Assembly (NCBI GenBank): GCA_028455995.1
Contig: JABELC010000001.1
Coordinates: 1,476,501 to 1,540,500, forward strand
Direction: 5' to 3'
Source: Scleromitrula shiraiana
Lineage: Eukaryota > Ascomycota > Leotiomycetes > Helotiales > Sclerotiniaceae
DNA: 64,000 nt
In this document: piece after piece, positions 25,736 to 36,307 of the stretch
Layout: every line of letters starts with the position of its first letter
Numbering within the stretch: the stretch's first letter is position 1
Notes under the pieces: generated by a model
The model's input: only the letters and a program-made list of their open reading frames with translations
Database searches by the model: none
Told to the model about the DNA's origin: nothing
Position numbers and translations under genes: made by a program

Positions 25736-27688
25736 AATTGTTAGATAAAGTTATATATTAGATATTATAATATATAAGATTGTATATTGTTATTATTAGA
25801 ATGATTTTAAATAAATATTTAAAATCGGTTTTTATTATAAATTAGATATTTTTTAGTAATTTATTAAATTGTTTTAATAGATTGATTACTATTTATATAA
25901 TTAAGATATTTTATTCAATCTATTTTCTTTTTTTAACTCGTTTCCTTATATTTTTTTTTTAATCCCATTTTTACTTTAAATTTTTTATTATTATTTTTAT
26001 ATTATTAGACCTAAATTTTATTAATCGATCCCTATAAATCTTTTTTAAATAAACTTTAGTTTATTTAGGGCATAATCTTATGTATATTATACTTTATATT
26101 GTATAGATTACTAATATAAATATATTGATATAAACATTATTTCCTTATAATACTTTTTTCATTATTATTAAATATCCTTTATTTAATATCTAAAACATCT
26201 ACATATTTATATTTTCGAATGCTTTTTTAAAATCCATTTATAAATTTATATTAGCAAAAATCTTTAAATTACTAATTATATATTTATCAAGTTTATATTT
26301 TAAATAATAATTTATTATATATAAATTTTCTATATCATATTCTTTATATTTATTAATAAAGTCTAAATCGTTTAAAGATAATTCATCAAATAAATCTTTA
26401 TAATGTTTATTATTTTATTTAAATTTAAAATTTTAATTATATTTAGAATCATATATATTATTACTCTTTAATTATTGTTTTTTTTTAAAATTAAATATAA
26501 ATCCTTTAAAAATATTATTTATTATATTTTTAAATAAAAAAACTTTTATTTATATTTAAAATATCAAAATTTATATTTATTTAAATATTTTTTATTAATA
26601 TTGTTTTTATAATAAACCTATATATATTAAACTTTTATTAAAATTTTTCAATAATATTTTTAATATTGATTAAAGTTTTTTGATTTGATTAAATATTTGT
26701 TTTAATTATCAAATTATTAATGATAATTTTAGATTTTAAATATTTATATTTATTAAATTACTTTTTTTTTATAATTATTTAAAGCTTATACTTGTACTTA
26801 TACTCCTCAATCTTTTTTTTTCCTTTATATCATTTTTATCCACTATATTGCCTACAATATTATAATATAAAATGAAAAAATACTTTTAATAATATCTTAT
26901 ATCTATTTATTAAATAATATGATAATTATTATTAAATTCGTTTTTACTTAATTTTTTTACTATTATTAAACAAATATCTAATATCAAATTAAAAATTTAA
27001 TCTAATAAAGCTTTGAATTAAATATAATTACCCGATTTATAAAATAAATCTAATATTAAATCAAAACTTATTTTAATAAAGTTTTCAAATCGAATATAAT
27101 TATTCCAATTTATAAAATGAATATATAATAAACAAATTTGCTATAAAATAAAAAAAGAAATAAAGCAATTATAAAAAAATATAAAAATATAAAAAGAAAA
27201 TTATTAAAAATTTTATAAAGATTTCTAAATAAAGGTTTTTGCATAAATAACCTCATTATCGCCCTCATAATTATAGTAAAATAATTATCATTATCAATAT
27301 TTTTATTTATTAAGGTATTTTCTTAAACAATATAATAAACATTTAAATAATATAATATAATTTGTATTTTTATCGTTATTTTATCTACAATAAATATTTA
27401 AATTTTATAATTCTAAAATTAATTTAAAGATTATTTAATTTATAATAAATATTTAAGTTTTATAATATATAAACTAAAATTGAAGATTATTATTCCTACA
27501 ATAAATGTTTAGGTGTTATAAAGTTTAGCTTTTTTCTTTATCAAAAAACTAGATAATTTATAGAACTTTTTATTATTAAAGGTTATAGAGAGTTTTCTGT
27601 TGATAATAGATAAAGATGTTTAAAATTTATTAAAATTAATATTATATATAAAATAGAAGTTTTAATTTATGGTGCATACATTAATTAA

Positions 27689-27849
27689 TATTTATATAAC
27701 TCCGGGGATATGGAATTATATAATTACAAGTATCAATCAATATTGTATTATTTATTCAAGAAATTCAAAAAAGATGTTATACGCCGTTGAGAATATATAT
27801 CTCCTCAACGGACACGTGACGTAAGGTCACGTGTTTGACTATACAGACA
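27689..27849 (-). repeat. 5' LTR of element 4 (right copy)
   Basis: The best-preserved LTR of element 4. It keeps two perfect inverted repeats: CCGTTGAG/CTCAACGG (27784-27791 and 27804-27811) and ACACGTGAC/GTCACGTGT (27812-27820 and 27826-27834). It ends GACTATACAGACA on the plus strand, so on the coding strand it starts TGTCTGTATAG. Confidence 0.88.
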
Positions 27850-28540
27850 GTTATTTATTTAAAATTAAATTATGCTATATTTATAAACAAATAGAACACC
27901 TCTTTATTAAAAAACTATATAATTTATTTAATTATATTAATTATAAAAATGAATTTAATTACAAGTAATTAAAACAACTCATAAAATACTATAAAAAATA
28001 TTAGTTCTATATCAATAAACTTAAAAAATTCAAATTTAAGTTTTATAACAATATCGAATTCAATTTTATCATCATAATTAATATAATATACATTAATAAT
28101 AATCTTATTTTTTATATTATTAATAAAGTAATCTAATTTAATACTATATATTTTATTAAAGATTTATCAACTATAATAATATAAAATGCACTTTATTTCA
28201 TATAAATCAATATTTATAATAGTTTTTTTAAATTAATTGTTTATAATCAAGGAATTTATTTTATGAAAAAAGATTTTATTAATAATATTTATACAATTAT
28301 AATTAAAATTAAATATATATTTATTAAAGTTTATTATTTTATTAGAATGATTGAATATTATTATAAAATAATTTAATAAATATATATAATTATGATTAAA
28401 AAACTTAAAAATATTAAAAAAATTAATAAGAATATAAAATTACAAATAACTATTAAAACTATTAATAATATCATTAATTTAAAGAGTTTTATTCTTATTT
28501 TATTAATATTCGGCATATTTCTTTATTTAATATTTTTCGA
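27850..28540 (+). pseudogene. integrase remnant of element 3
   Basis: Just after element 4 the plus strand reads F-K-I-K-L-C-Y-I-Y-K-Q-I-E-H (zinc-finger region). It continues F-K-F-K-F-Y-N-N-I-E-F-N-F, I-I-N-I-I-Y-I, a V-Y-N-Q-G-I-Y-F segment standing for the V-H-D-A-G-T-N-F catalytic block, and I-L-L-I-F-G-I-F near 28500 for L-L-V-F-G-A-Y. Stops stand for Gln, Arg and Trp. Confidence 0.75.
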
Positions 28541-29389
28541 CTTTTTTATTTCATCTATTTTATAATGTACCATTATAATTAATAAGGTAATAAATAAAAC
28601 ATAAAAAAAATATATTAAATAAATAATAATAAATATTTTATATTAATGTAATAAACTATTTATACTCTATTTATATAATTTCAAATTTAGATTCTTAATT
28701 TTTGTTTATTAAAAGAAAAGCATTTAAAATAAATTATATAAACTTATTAAAATAAAAAGTCAAATATATATAATCAAAATAAACAATCTTAATAAAAAAT
28801 TCAAAAACATTTTAATAAAACTATACAAAAAAAAGCTTAAAACATTTAATAAACTATTTAATGATATAATCGATTTTTTATTAATAAAAAATTTCATTTT
28901 AAATTTAATTAATAATAAAAACTTTAATAATTTAAAAACATTTTAATTAAAAAAAAGTGTTTATATATTAAACAAAAAATCTATTTTTAACTTAGTTTTT
29001 ATTTTAATTTTGTGTTTAAAGTTAATAATTGAAATTCTTTATTAAAAATAAATTTTAGAACATAATCAAATATATTTTAATAATGATAATAATAATGATT
29101 ATATTATTAAAAACATTTTTAATATATATATTATTATAGATCTTTTATTAATTATAAATTAATTTCGCTTATTTCATAAAAAAGAAATAAACAATTTATT
29201 AAAAAAAAGTATATTTAAAATTATTAAAAAAAACGATATATTAAAAGATATCCAAATTTTTTATAATAAATTTATCGATTTTATTAAAAATAAAGATATA
29301 TCAAAAACATTTAAAAAATCTAAATTAGTAATTTAAAATTATAATAATAAAAGCAAAAAAACAATTTTAATAAAATTCTTTACTATCTA

Positions 29390-29810
29390 ACAAATAAACT
29401 ATAAAACTATATTTTGTTTTATAATTTTATAAAATATATATTAATATATTTAACTATATTTTTATAATATATTATAAATATATATTTAATTAAAAATATT
29501 TTTAATTTATATATTTTATATTAAATCCTTATTAAAAATAAATTTTAAATTAGATATAATCTTTAAAATTATATATTTATTTTACAATATTACAAAATTA
29601 AAAAATCATTGATATTTTATATACTATAATTATTATATAAAAACTCTCGAAATAACTTTTTCCTTATTTAACAATTATTTACTTTATATTAATAAAAATA
29701 AAAAATTAAATATAATCGAATTATAAACTAATAATATCTTTATTCTTATTAATAAAGAATTCATAAATAAAAAAAAAATTTAAATTAAAAAAAAAATTAT
29801 TTTTTAAAAA
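29390..29810 (+). pseudogene. reverse transcriptase remnant of element 3
   Basis: Plus-strand reading gives Y-N-L-Q/stop-N-Y-I, then a T-L-E-I-T-F-S-L-F-N-N-Y-L-L-Y segment, and I-E-L-stop-T-N-N-I-F-I-L-I-N-K-E-F at about 29715-29760. The last stands for the recalled G-L-Q-T-D-D-T-L-F-L-A-N-E-x-F of this clade. CAA-to-TAA and GAC-to-AAT changes fit RIP. Confidence 0.75.
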
Positions 29811-31157
29811 TATAAAAATAATTAATTATTAATTCCTTTTTTAAATTTAACAACACTCTAATCTACATCAATAAAAATAACATAATTATATTTATTCAAA
29901 AACAATAATATAACAAACTCTATTTTATAAACTATTTTTTTATTAATTTTAAATCATACATAAAAATCAAGAAAAATACTTCCCTAAAAAAACAATATAT
30001 TACTCAATAAATCTATAATACATATATCATAAATACTTATTAATCAAAAATATTATTCAATTTATTATATATAATCTAAATCATCAATCTAATTAAAAAT
30101 AATATAAACATTTTTAATAAACATATTTAATAATAAATTAACAATTCTAACCATAATCTTACATTCATTCTTTTTAAAATAAAATCATTATAAACAATTT
30201 ATTTTACTAATATAAATTTTATAAATAATATTGATCTTTTCTCCTAAATCGATTTTATTATAATATTTATTAACAAAAATAATAATATAAACATTATTTA
30301 TTAATTCTTTATTAAATATAAATAAATTATATAAAGCATTTTTGTTTTAAAACTATATAAAATAAAATATAGATTTGATATTATCATTATAATTAAATTT
30401 AATATCAACAAAATTATAAATCAATTAATTAATAAAAAAATCATAATTAATTTCACACTCTTTATAATCTATATTGATTTAAAATCCTTTTATAAATACT
30501 TAATTAAATTCAATATTTTTCAAAAAAAACATTTAATAATCAATCTAACCTCTATTCATCAATTATACAAATACAAAAAAATTATAAAAATTAAATAAAT
30601 CATTGATAATATAAACTCCACTAATACAATAATAAAATCAAAACCCTACATCGCCCTTAAAAACTTTATCAACATTAATAAAATCAATATCAATATAAAG
30701 AAATAAATTAAATATAAATAAATCATTTTATTTGCTTAATAAAGTAAATCATAATTATTCAAATTAGTATTTATTATAAATTAATCTATACAATATATTA
30801 ATATATTACAATAAAAAAAACATAAAAAATATAATAATATAAAAAATTAATACAGAAAATACAAAAATATAAAAAACTAATATAAAAAAAATACAAAAAA
30901 TAATAATATATACAAATAACACCTATAAAAATCATCAAAATATTATTATTTTAATCTAAAAATAACCTTTTTAAAAATAACACTTATTAAAATAATAACG
31001 ATTATAATTTTATACATACTTTTTTTAAACACTTTCTTTATTAATTATTTATATATATTTTAACTTTTTAATCTATTTTATAAAAAAACAAAAAAAAATA
31101 ATATTACAATATATAATAAATTTAATTTAACTTTCTTTTCTTTTCAAATAATACCAA

Positions 31158-31316
31158 TATTAAAATATAGATTACAAAATAACATATAATAAACACATAA
31201 TTATAATTATATATATATACAACTTAATAATCTATACCATAAATAGATCAATAACAAAAATATCAAATACAAACCACAGTACCATAATTATACGACTTAA
31301 CCGAAGTAAAACCACA
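31158..31316 (+). repeat. 3' LTR of element 3
   Basis: Starts TATTAAAATATAG and ends GTAAAACCACA, followed by the target duplication GATAT and element 1 sequence. It preserves the CA terminus that the left copy lost. Confidence 0.87.
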
Positions 31317-31321
31317 GATAT

Positions 31322-32330
31322 TAATAATTATATATATTATAATTCTATTATAAAAATCATTATATATATTTATATTGATGATTTTTTTATAATTAATAAA
31401 TAATAGTTGATTAATCAAGTCAAACAAAGTTTAATAAAAATATTCAAGATAGAAAATTTTAAATTTGTTATTTATTTTTTAAACATTAAAATTATCAAAA
31501 ATAAAAAAAAAAACCATCACTTTATATCAAGATACTTATATATAAAAAATATTAAAGAAATTCGATTTTAATAATTACAAATCAAAATCTACATTAATAG
31601 CATTAAAAATTATAAATCTAATAATACTAAATATTAAAATAATAATATTAAAATTCACTATTAAATATTAATCAAAAATAAAATCATTTAAATTCTTCTA
31701 TATTCAAATTAATATCTCATTTATAATCAAAATTCTATATAAATTCCTAATCAATCTAATAATCATTTATATATTAATTTATAATAGAATTTACTAATAT
31801 ATATTCAAAATAATCAATTATATTATAATTTATAACAAAATAATTAATAAATATATCAAAAATTATAACAATTCAAATTACACTAATAATATTACAATTA
31901 AAAAAAACACTTTTAAATATATCTACTTTATATACAAAAACATTATTTTAATACAATTCAAAAAACAAATTATTATTATATTTTTTTTAATCAAATCAAA
32001 ATATTATAATCTAATCAAAATATCAATAAAAGCTTTATAAATATAATAATTTTTAATTAAAATTAAATATAATAATAATAATACTATATATATTATACTT
32101 TATAATAATAATCAAAAAAATCTAATACTTATAAAAAACCTAAAAATTTATTAATATATAAAATATATAATTATAAAATACTATTTTATTCAAAAACAAA
32201 TCACATAAAAATATATCAACCTATAATTCATCTTAATTAAAAAAATAATAACAAATAATTTAATTAAACCATTAATATCAATTAAACACCAATGTTTCAT
32301 CAAAATACTTTATATAAAAATACTTAAAAT
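31322..32330 (+). pseudogene. reverse transcriptase/RNase H remnant of element 1
   Basis: Collinear with 15200-16200 of element 2. The active-site box is still Y-I-D-D here (31371-31382), while element 2 has Y-I-D-N. The RNase H end with the K-Y-I-I-I-K-Y pattern is recognisable near 32160. Confidence 0.8.
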
Positions 32331-32420
32331 ATAAAATATAATAAAATAATTATACATATATAATATAAAACAAAAAATAATCAAATTAATATAAATAATC
32401 AATATATTAATAAAAAAATA

Positions 32421-32588
32421 TATTAAAATAATTATTAAATAAAAATCATTCTATATTAAAACTAATATAATTATATAATCAATAATTGATATATATCTCC
32501 CCTTATAAAATCAAAACCTTAGCTAGTCAGTTAACAATATAATGATATATCAACCCATAATGCTCTTCTTCATATCTGACCTTTTATA
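32421..32588 (+). repeat. 3' LTR of element 1
   Basis: Starts TATTAAAATAATTATTAAAT, heavily G-to-A changed in its first 60 bases, but the last 90 bases are well preserved. It ends CCTTTTATA next to CTAGA. Confidence 0.9.
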
Positions 32589-32593
32589 CTAGA

Positions 32594-33103
32594 TAACAGC
32601 GTTAATACGGAATACACTGGGTACAGAACTGTAGATTTCCCTTTCTAGAGTTTCCTCCTTCTTCAAAGTGGAGGATATTTTGTAGATCTTTCTAGGGGGG
32701 AGGGGTGGTTTTTAAGGCTAATAATTACATTTATATTGAAATAGCCGGTGTAAGCGTGATTAATAATAATAGTTAAGTTAGTTAGCTATACATAGGTAAA
32801 TGTAGAGAAGTACCTAGGTACAACATCGTACAATAGTACAATATCGTACAATATCTATCTCAATTTGTTTATATTGAACGATAGCTAAGGGTTCAACTTC
32901 AATAATCAATCGAGCAAAGCTGGAGTCACTGACAATATAGATCTCGGATTAATAATTCTGATACATTTTCTGGGTTCAATCAAGCTTTTAAACTCGAATC
33001 GGTCGGGGTCGGTGTAGTTGTATCAAACCTAGATTTTCTATGTAGATCATCAGCTCCACTAATAAACTCAGTTTCTCCAAAAGTTCCTCTAGTATATGAT
33101 ATA

Positions 33104-33136
<33 letters not shown>

Positions 33137-33491
33137 AAATCCTTCTTTATTTACCGCTATATGAATATGTATTGAAATATGGATTGAATATGGATTGAAT
33201 ATGGATTGAATATCTCAAACTGCAGGTTGATAGAGAATATCACAGGTTCGTAGGTTATTCAACCAGGATCAATAAGATCAACAAGATCAACAAGAATATA
33301 AGGGGGATTCTCACCCACATCTCCACTTTAACGTTTCGAATCTATCAAGCAATCCAAGTATTGTTTGTTATCATATCAATCTTTATTAATTTAACAGGTA
33401 ATATTACAATTAATATTACAATTAATATTCCATTTACAAAAACCTCTTCTGCCCTCTCTTCCTTCCTTTCCTATTCTATTTACACCTTCTC

Positions 33492-33526
<35 letters not shown>

Positions 33527-33950
33527 TTTCCTCTTTGATCCCCAAGTTTGGTGGCGTTGTATTTTTTCATCTTTTCATCTTTGCTTACTGTATCTCACCT
33601 GCAGGAACCCGCATCATCGACCCCAACTATACAATTTCTTGCATAACTTTACTGCTTTACTGCCGTGATACAACCGTCCAGGCTCTTTCCTAACCTTGGA
33701 AGCTAATAAAGTCGGGAATGAGCTCAAGTTGGATCTACCCGTAAATATAACGAAGAAAGTTTCCATCGTTTTGATAATATTGGAATCACTTTGTTAGACT
33801 CGATGTACTACGAAGTATCGAGTGAATAATATAAAAACTATTCATACAACATAAAAAGCTCGCCTCCTCTTTGCATTCACTCGTTTAGCACTTTCTTTGC
33901 TTTTCTTTCTTGGCCTTTGAACAAATTTACAATCAACACGTGTGGAAATC
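32594..33950. other. intergenic region and promoter of the acyltransferase gene
   Basis: Normal DNA from 32594 on. It holds an (AT)n run at about 33098-33121, three copies of an 11-bp unit (GAATATGGATT type) at about 33177-33214 and a (CT)n tract at about 33497-33523. The pyrimidine tract in front of the coding region is typical of fungal promoters. A 110-codon frame at 33361-33693 is low complexity and is not called. Confidence 0.5.
33497..33523. repeat. (CT)n microsatellite
   Basis: An alternating CT run about 430 bp upstream of the acyltransferase start. Pyrimidine tracts are common in fungal promoters. Confidence 0.8.
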
Positions 33951-35453
33951 ATGTTAAGATCAGTTCGAGGCTTGGTGGCAAGCTTCATCCCAAATTGGAG
34001 GAATGAACCAACTTACGAATTAATACATCTAGCTGGATCTTCTTCACCTACTTCATCAATGTATACTAGAGATGACACATTGTCTCGAATGAAGCTTTCT
34101 TTCACACGATTCGTTTTCTTCTTGATACCGTCGCCCATTCAACGTCGATTACAACCCGCTCATTTCAAACCACAACGATTATATGCAACTTCTTACCTTG
34201 ATGGGCTTCGGGGAGTTGCTTCATTAATCGTTTTCTTGTGCCATTACACCGAGGGAAACATCAATTTCTTCACCAACTCATATGGCTTACCAGTAGACGA
34301 TCCTGTTCCATCTTCGTTTATGCAATTGCCTTTCTTTCGGGTGCTCTATAGTGGACGACCGATGGTGCATATATTCTTCGTTATATCCGGCTTTGTCCTA
34401 TCTTTGAAACCTCTGAAGTTGGCTCGAGCACATAACCATGCTGCATTGCAAACGACACTATCGTCCTCGGTCTTTCGCCGCGGTATGAGACTTTTCCTCC
34501 CGACTACCGCCTCTACATTCATGGTTATGATACTTGTTCATATGCGATGGGTGGAAGGCGAAGCCCTCGAGACATTCTATTTGCAGTTCAAGGATTGGAT
34601 GCATGCAGTTTGGGTGATAGGATATTCTTGGGACTGGGATAGATTACAATGGCCGCCGTATGATGTTCATGTTTGGACTATTCCCATTGAGATGGCTCAA
34701 TCTATGCTTCTCTTCGTTACGATTACTGGTCTGAGTAGATGCAAAGTCTGGATCAGGTCTATTATGCTAATGACACTTATGCTGTATTGCTTAAAGTGTG
34801 GACGTTGGGCAGCATTCGAATTTCTTGGTGGAGCATTGGTGGCAGAGGTTGGTCTTATCCAAACAGCACGAGCTGAACGAAATATAAACAAGGAAATGCC
34901 GATCGATGAAGAAGAGACTACAACATGGAGAAAGCAAGCAGTTTGGGCGTTCTGGATGGGTAACTTCATATTCGCAATGTGGATTGCTGGATGGCCCAAC
35001 GAGGACGTTATGAATACGACTGGACTACGCCATATAGCACCTTACACTATGGAGCCATATTGGACTCAGAAAAATCACGCAGAACAGGCATTTTCATGGT
35101 TTGCGTTAGGAGCTATGCAGGTTGTATTTGCTTGTCAACAAGTTCCTTTTCTACAGAGAATTTTTACTTCTGGACCGGCACAGTACTTGGCCAATATTTC
35201 ATACGCATTATACCTTATGCACGGGCCGATGCTAGATGTATTCGCTCACAGGTGGATGCCCTACGTATGGTGGATGTTAGGCAGTACTGAGACAACCACC
35301 ATGTGGACAAGAACATTTGCTTGGTGGGGTGGCGCTATTGTCTTAGCAATACCAGTAATCTGGGCAGCGGATATATTCTGGAGAGCGGTGGATATACCTT
35401 CGGTGGAGTTTGCGAAATGGCTGGAGGATAAATGTATTGACAAAGAGGATTGA
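33951..35453 (+). CDS. acyltransferase-3 family membrane protein
   Basis: Single-exon gene of 500 aa. The family signature is clear: Y-L-D-G-L-R-G-V-A-S-L-I near residue 82, F-L-C-H-Y near 96, M-V-H-I-F-F-V-I-S-G-F-V-L-S near 140 and R-R-G-M-R-L-F-L-P-T. About ten hydrophobic segments follow. These are integral membrane enzymes that move acyl groups to small molecules, sugars or lipids; fungal members include surface-induced and secondary-metabolite acyltransferases, and the substrate here is unknown. The first ATG (33951) is used; the nine bases before it are in frame without a better start. The C-terminus is charged. It is the first intact gene after the transposon nest, 1.36 kb away, and shows no RIP-type stops. 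Confidence 0.9.
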   Translation: MLRSVRGLVASFIPNWRNEPTYELIHLAGSSSPTSSMYTRDDTLSRMKLSFTRFVFFLIPSPIQRRLQPAHFKPQRLYATSYLDGLRGVASLIVFLCHYTEGNINFFTNSYGLPVDDPVPSSFMQLPFFRVLYSGRPMVHIFFVISGFVLSLKPLKLARAHNHAALQTTLSSSVFRRGMRLFLPTTASTFMVMILVHMRWVEGEALETFYLQFKDWMHAVWVIGYSWDWDRLQWPPYDVHVWTIPIEMAQSMLLFVTITGLSRCKVWIRSIMLMTLMLYCLKCGRWAAFEFLGGALVAEVGLIQTARAERNINKEMPIDEEETTTWRKQAVWAFWMGNFIFAMWIAGWPNEDVMNTTGLRHIAPYTMEPYWTQKNHAEQAFSWFALGAMQVVFACQQVPFLQRIFTSGPAQYLANISYALYLMHGPMLDVFAHRWMPYVWWMLGSTETTTMWTRTFAWWGGAIVLAIPVIWAADIFWRAVDIPSVEFAKWLEDKCIDKED

Positions 35454-36307
35454 ATTTTATGCTCCGGAAGCATGAGATATAATTGAGGCGTTTATGGGAA
35501 GAACATGAGATTTCATATAGGCGTTATAGAGAGCGGGAAATGTATACAATATTTTATGGTATTTGCAGGGGCATATAGGGTTGCATGATTATAACATGGC
35601 ATATTTAGCAGGAGTTATGGTGTATCAAGCATACGCTTCATACTGATCAAAAGAATATTATAATAATTCACCATCAGTCAGATAAAAGATAAAGTTTTGG
35701 CCCATAAATTTATGCTTACTTCTGCCGATGTCAGCTGCACACAGGAGCTAGTTAGTATAGCTAGCCTGTACGACCCGATCCGCAAATTCGGTACACACTG
35801 AGCGGTAACGTGTGTTCCACGTTCCACAAAGCCACAAAGGATCTATCTATTTTAGAGTTTTCTGATCCAAACCTAATTCTGTACAACAGTTACACTTGAT
35901 TACACTTGATTACACTTCCAGGGTTAACTTGATTTATTTTTCAGCTGATCGACCGAGAGGTTTTAATCAAGTGATGTTCTATGTAAGTGCTGTTAAACAG
36001 ATTGAGTTGAGTTGATGGGCTAGTAAGCTGCTTTGTACACATGCTCTTTGCTTCTGATACGCGTGATTTTGGGTTCCTTGTATCTGATGGCACATTATAC
36101 TGCATTATATGATCCGAATGCGATCACGTACTTGGTGGGTATTTGGGTTGGTAGTGGACGAGTCCCTTGCTTCGAGGGTGCACAGCGTATAGATAGGTAG
36201 ACTTGTCCTCCTTGCTTGCAGCATGGCGGTGCCACGGTTGTCAGTGTATTTGACCGAATATCGTCGGAGGTGCATAGATTACATCATTGAGGTGATGGGT
36301 ATAAGAT
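35454..36307. other. intergenic region
   Basis: Spacer between two plus-strand genes, including the upstream region of the Ppo-type gene. A short triple repeat of TTACACTTGA lies near 35890-35915. No gene supported. Confidence 0.5.

Larger units (their letters stand above)
20233..27849 (-). mobile_element. Element 4: Ty1/Copia LTR retrotransposon in antisense inside element 3
   Basis: 7617 bp with two 161-bp LTRs (20233-20393 and 27689-27849). Flanks are ATTAT (20228-20232) and GTTAT (27850-27854), a target duplication differing by one transition. Coding remains read on the minus strand: Asn/Gln-rich gag at about 25.3-25.7 kb, integrase at about 23.15-23.70 kb, start of reverse transcriptase at about 22.13-22.30 kb. 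The order gag, integrase, reverse transcriptase with falling coordinates fixes the orientation. Its proteins belong to the same fungal clade as those of element 3. It is the youngest layer by nesting. Confidence 0.88.
17112..31316 (+). mobile_element. Element 3: Ty1/Copia LTR retrotransposon inserted in element 1, carrying element 4
   Basis: LTRs of 157 and 159 bp (17112-17268 and 31158-31316) are unrelated to those of elements 1 and 2; the target duplication is GATAT (17107-17111 and 31317-31321). Element 1 sequence resumes exactly at 31322. Without element 4 and its target copy it is 6583 bp. Plus-strand orientation follows from a degenerate acidic gag-like stretch near 18.55-18.65 kb, a protease-integrase linker near 20.0-20.2 kb, integrase at 27.85-28.55 kb and reverse transcriptase at 29.39-29.81 kb. 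It is heavily RIP-mutated and not functional. Confidence 0.88.
7490..32588 (+). mobile_element. Element 1: outer Ty1/Copia LTR retrotransposon, RIP-mutated, interrupted twice
   Basis: LTRs of 168 bp at 7490-7657 and 32421-32588 are flanked by the 5-bp target duplication CTAGA (7485-7489 and 32589-32593). Own segments are 7490-11028, 16477-17111 and 31322-32588; the rest is elements 2 and 3. With insertions and one copy of each target duplication removed it is 5441 bp. The segments align collinearly with element 2: the left part ends where element 2 reads on from 14563, the middle part matches element 2 from there to about 15200, and the right part matches from about 15200 to the 3' LTR. Plus-strand orientation follows from the reverse transcriptase and RNase H remains at 31.3-32.3 kb. 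Every frame carries many stops, so it is dead. Confidence 0.9.

Noticed and set aside
7030..32588. Inserted mitochondrial DNA
   Set aside because: The composition is similar, but no mitochondrial genes were recognised, while LTRs, target duplications and Copia protein remains explain the block.
7030..32588. Centromere core
   Set aside because: AT-rich fungal centromeres can look like this, but sequence alone cannot show it and the transposon nest is sufficient explanation. CENP-A mapping would decide.
33361..33693. 110-codon frame upstream of the acyltransferase
   Set aside because: Built on a (CT)n tract coding Ser/Leu; promoter sequence is the better explanation.
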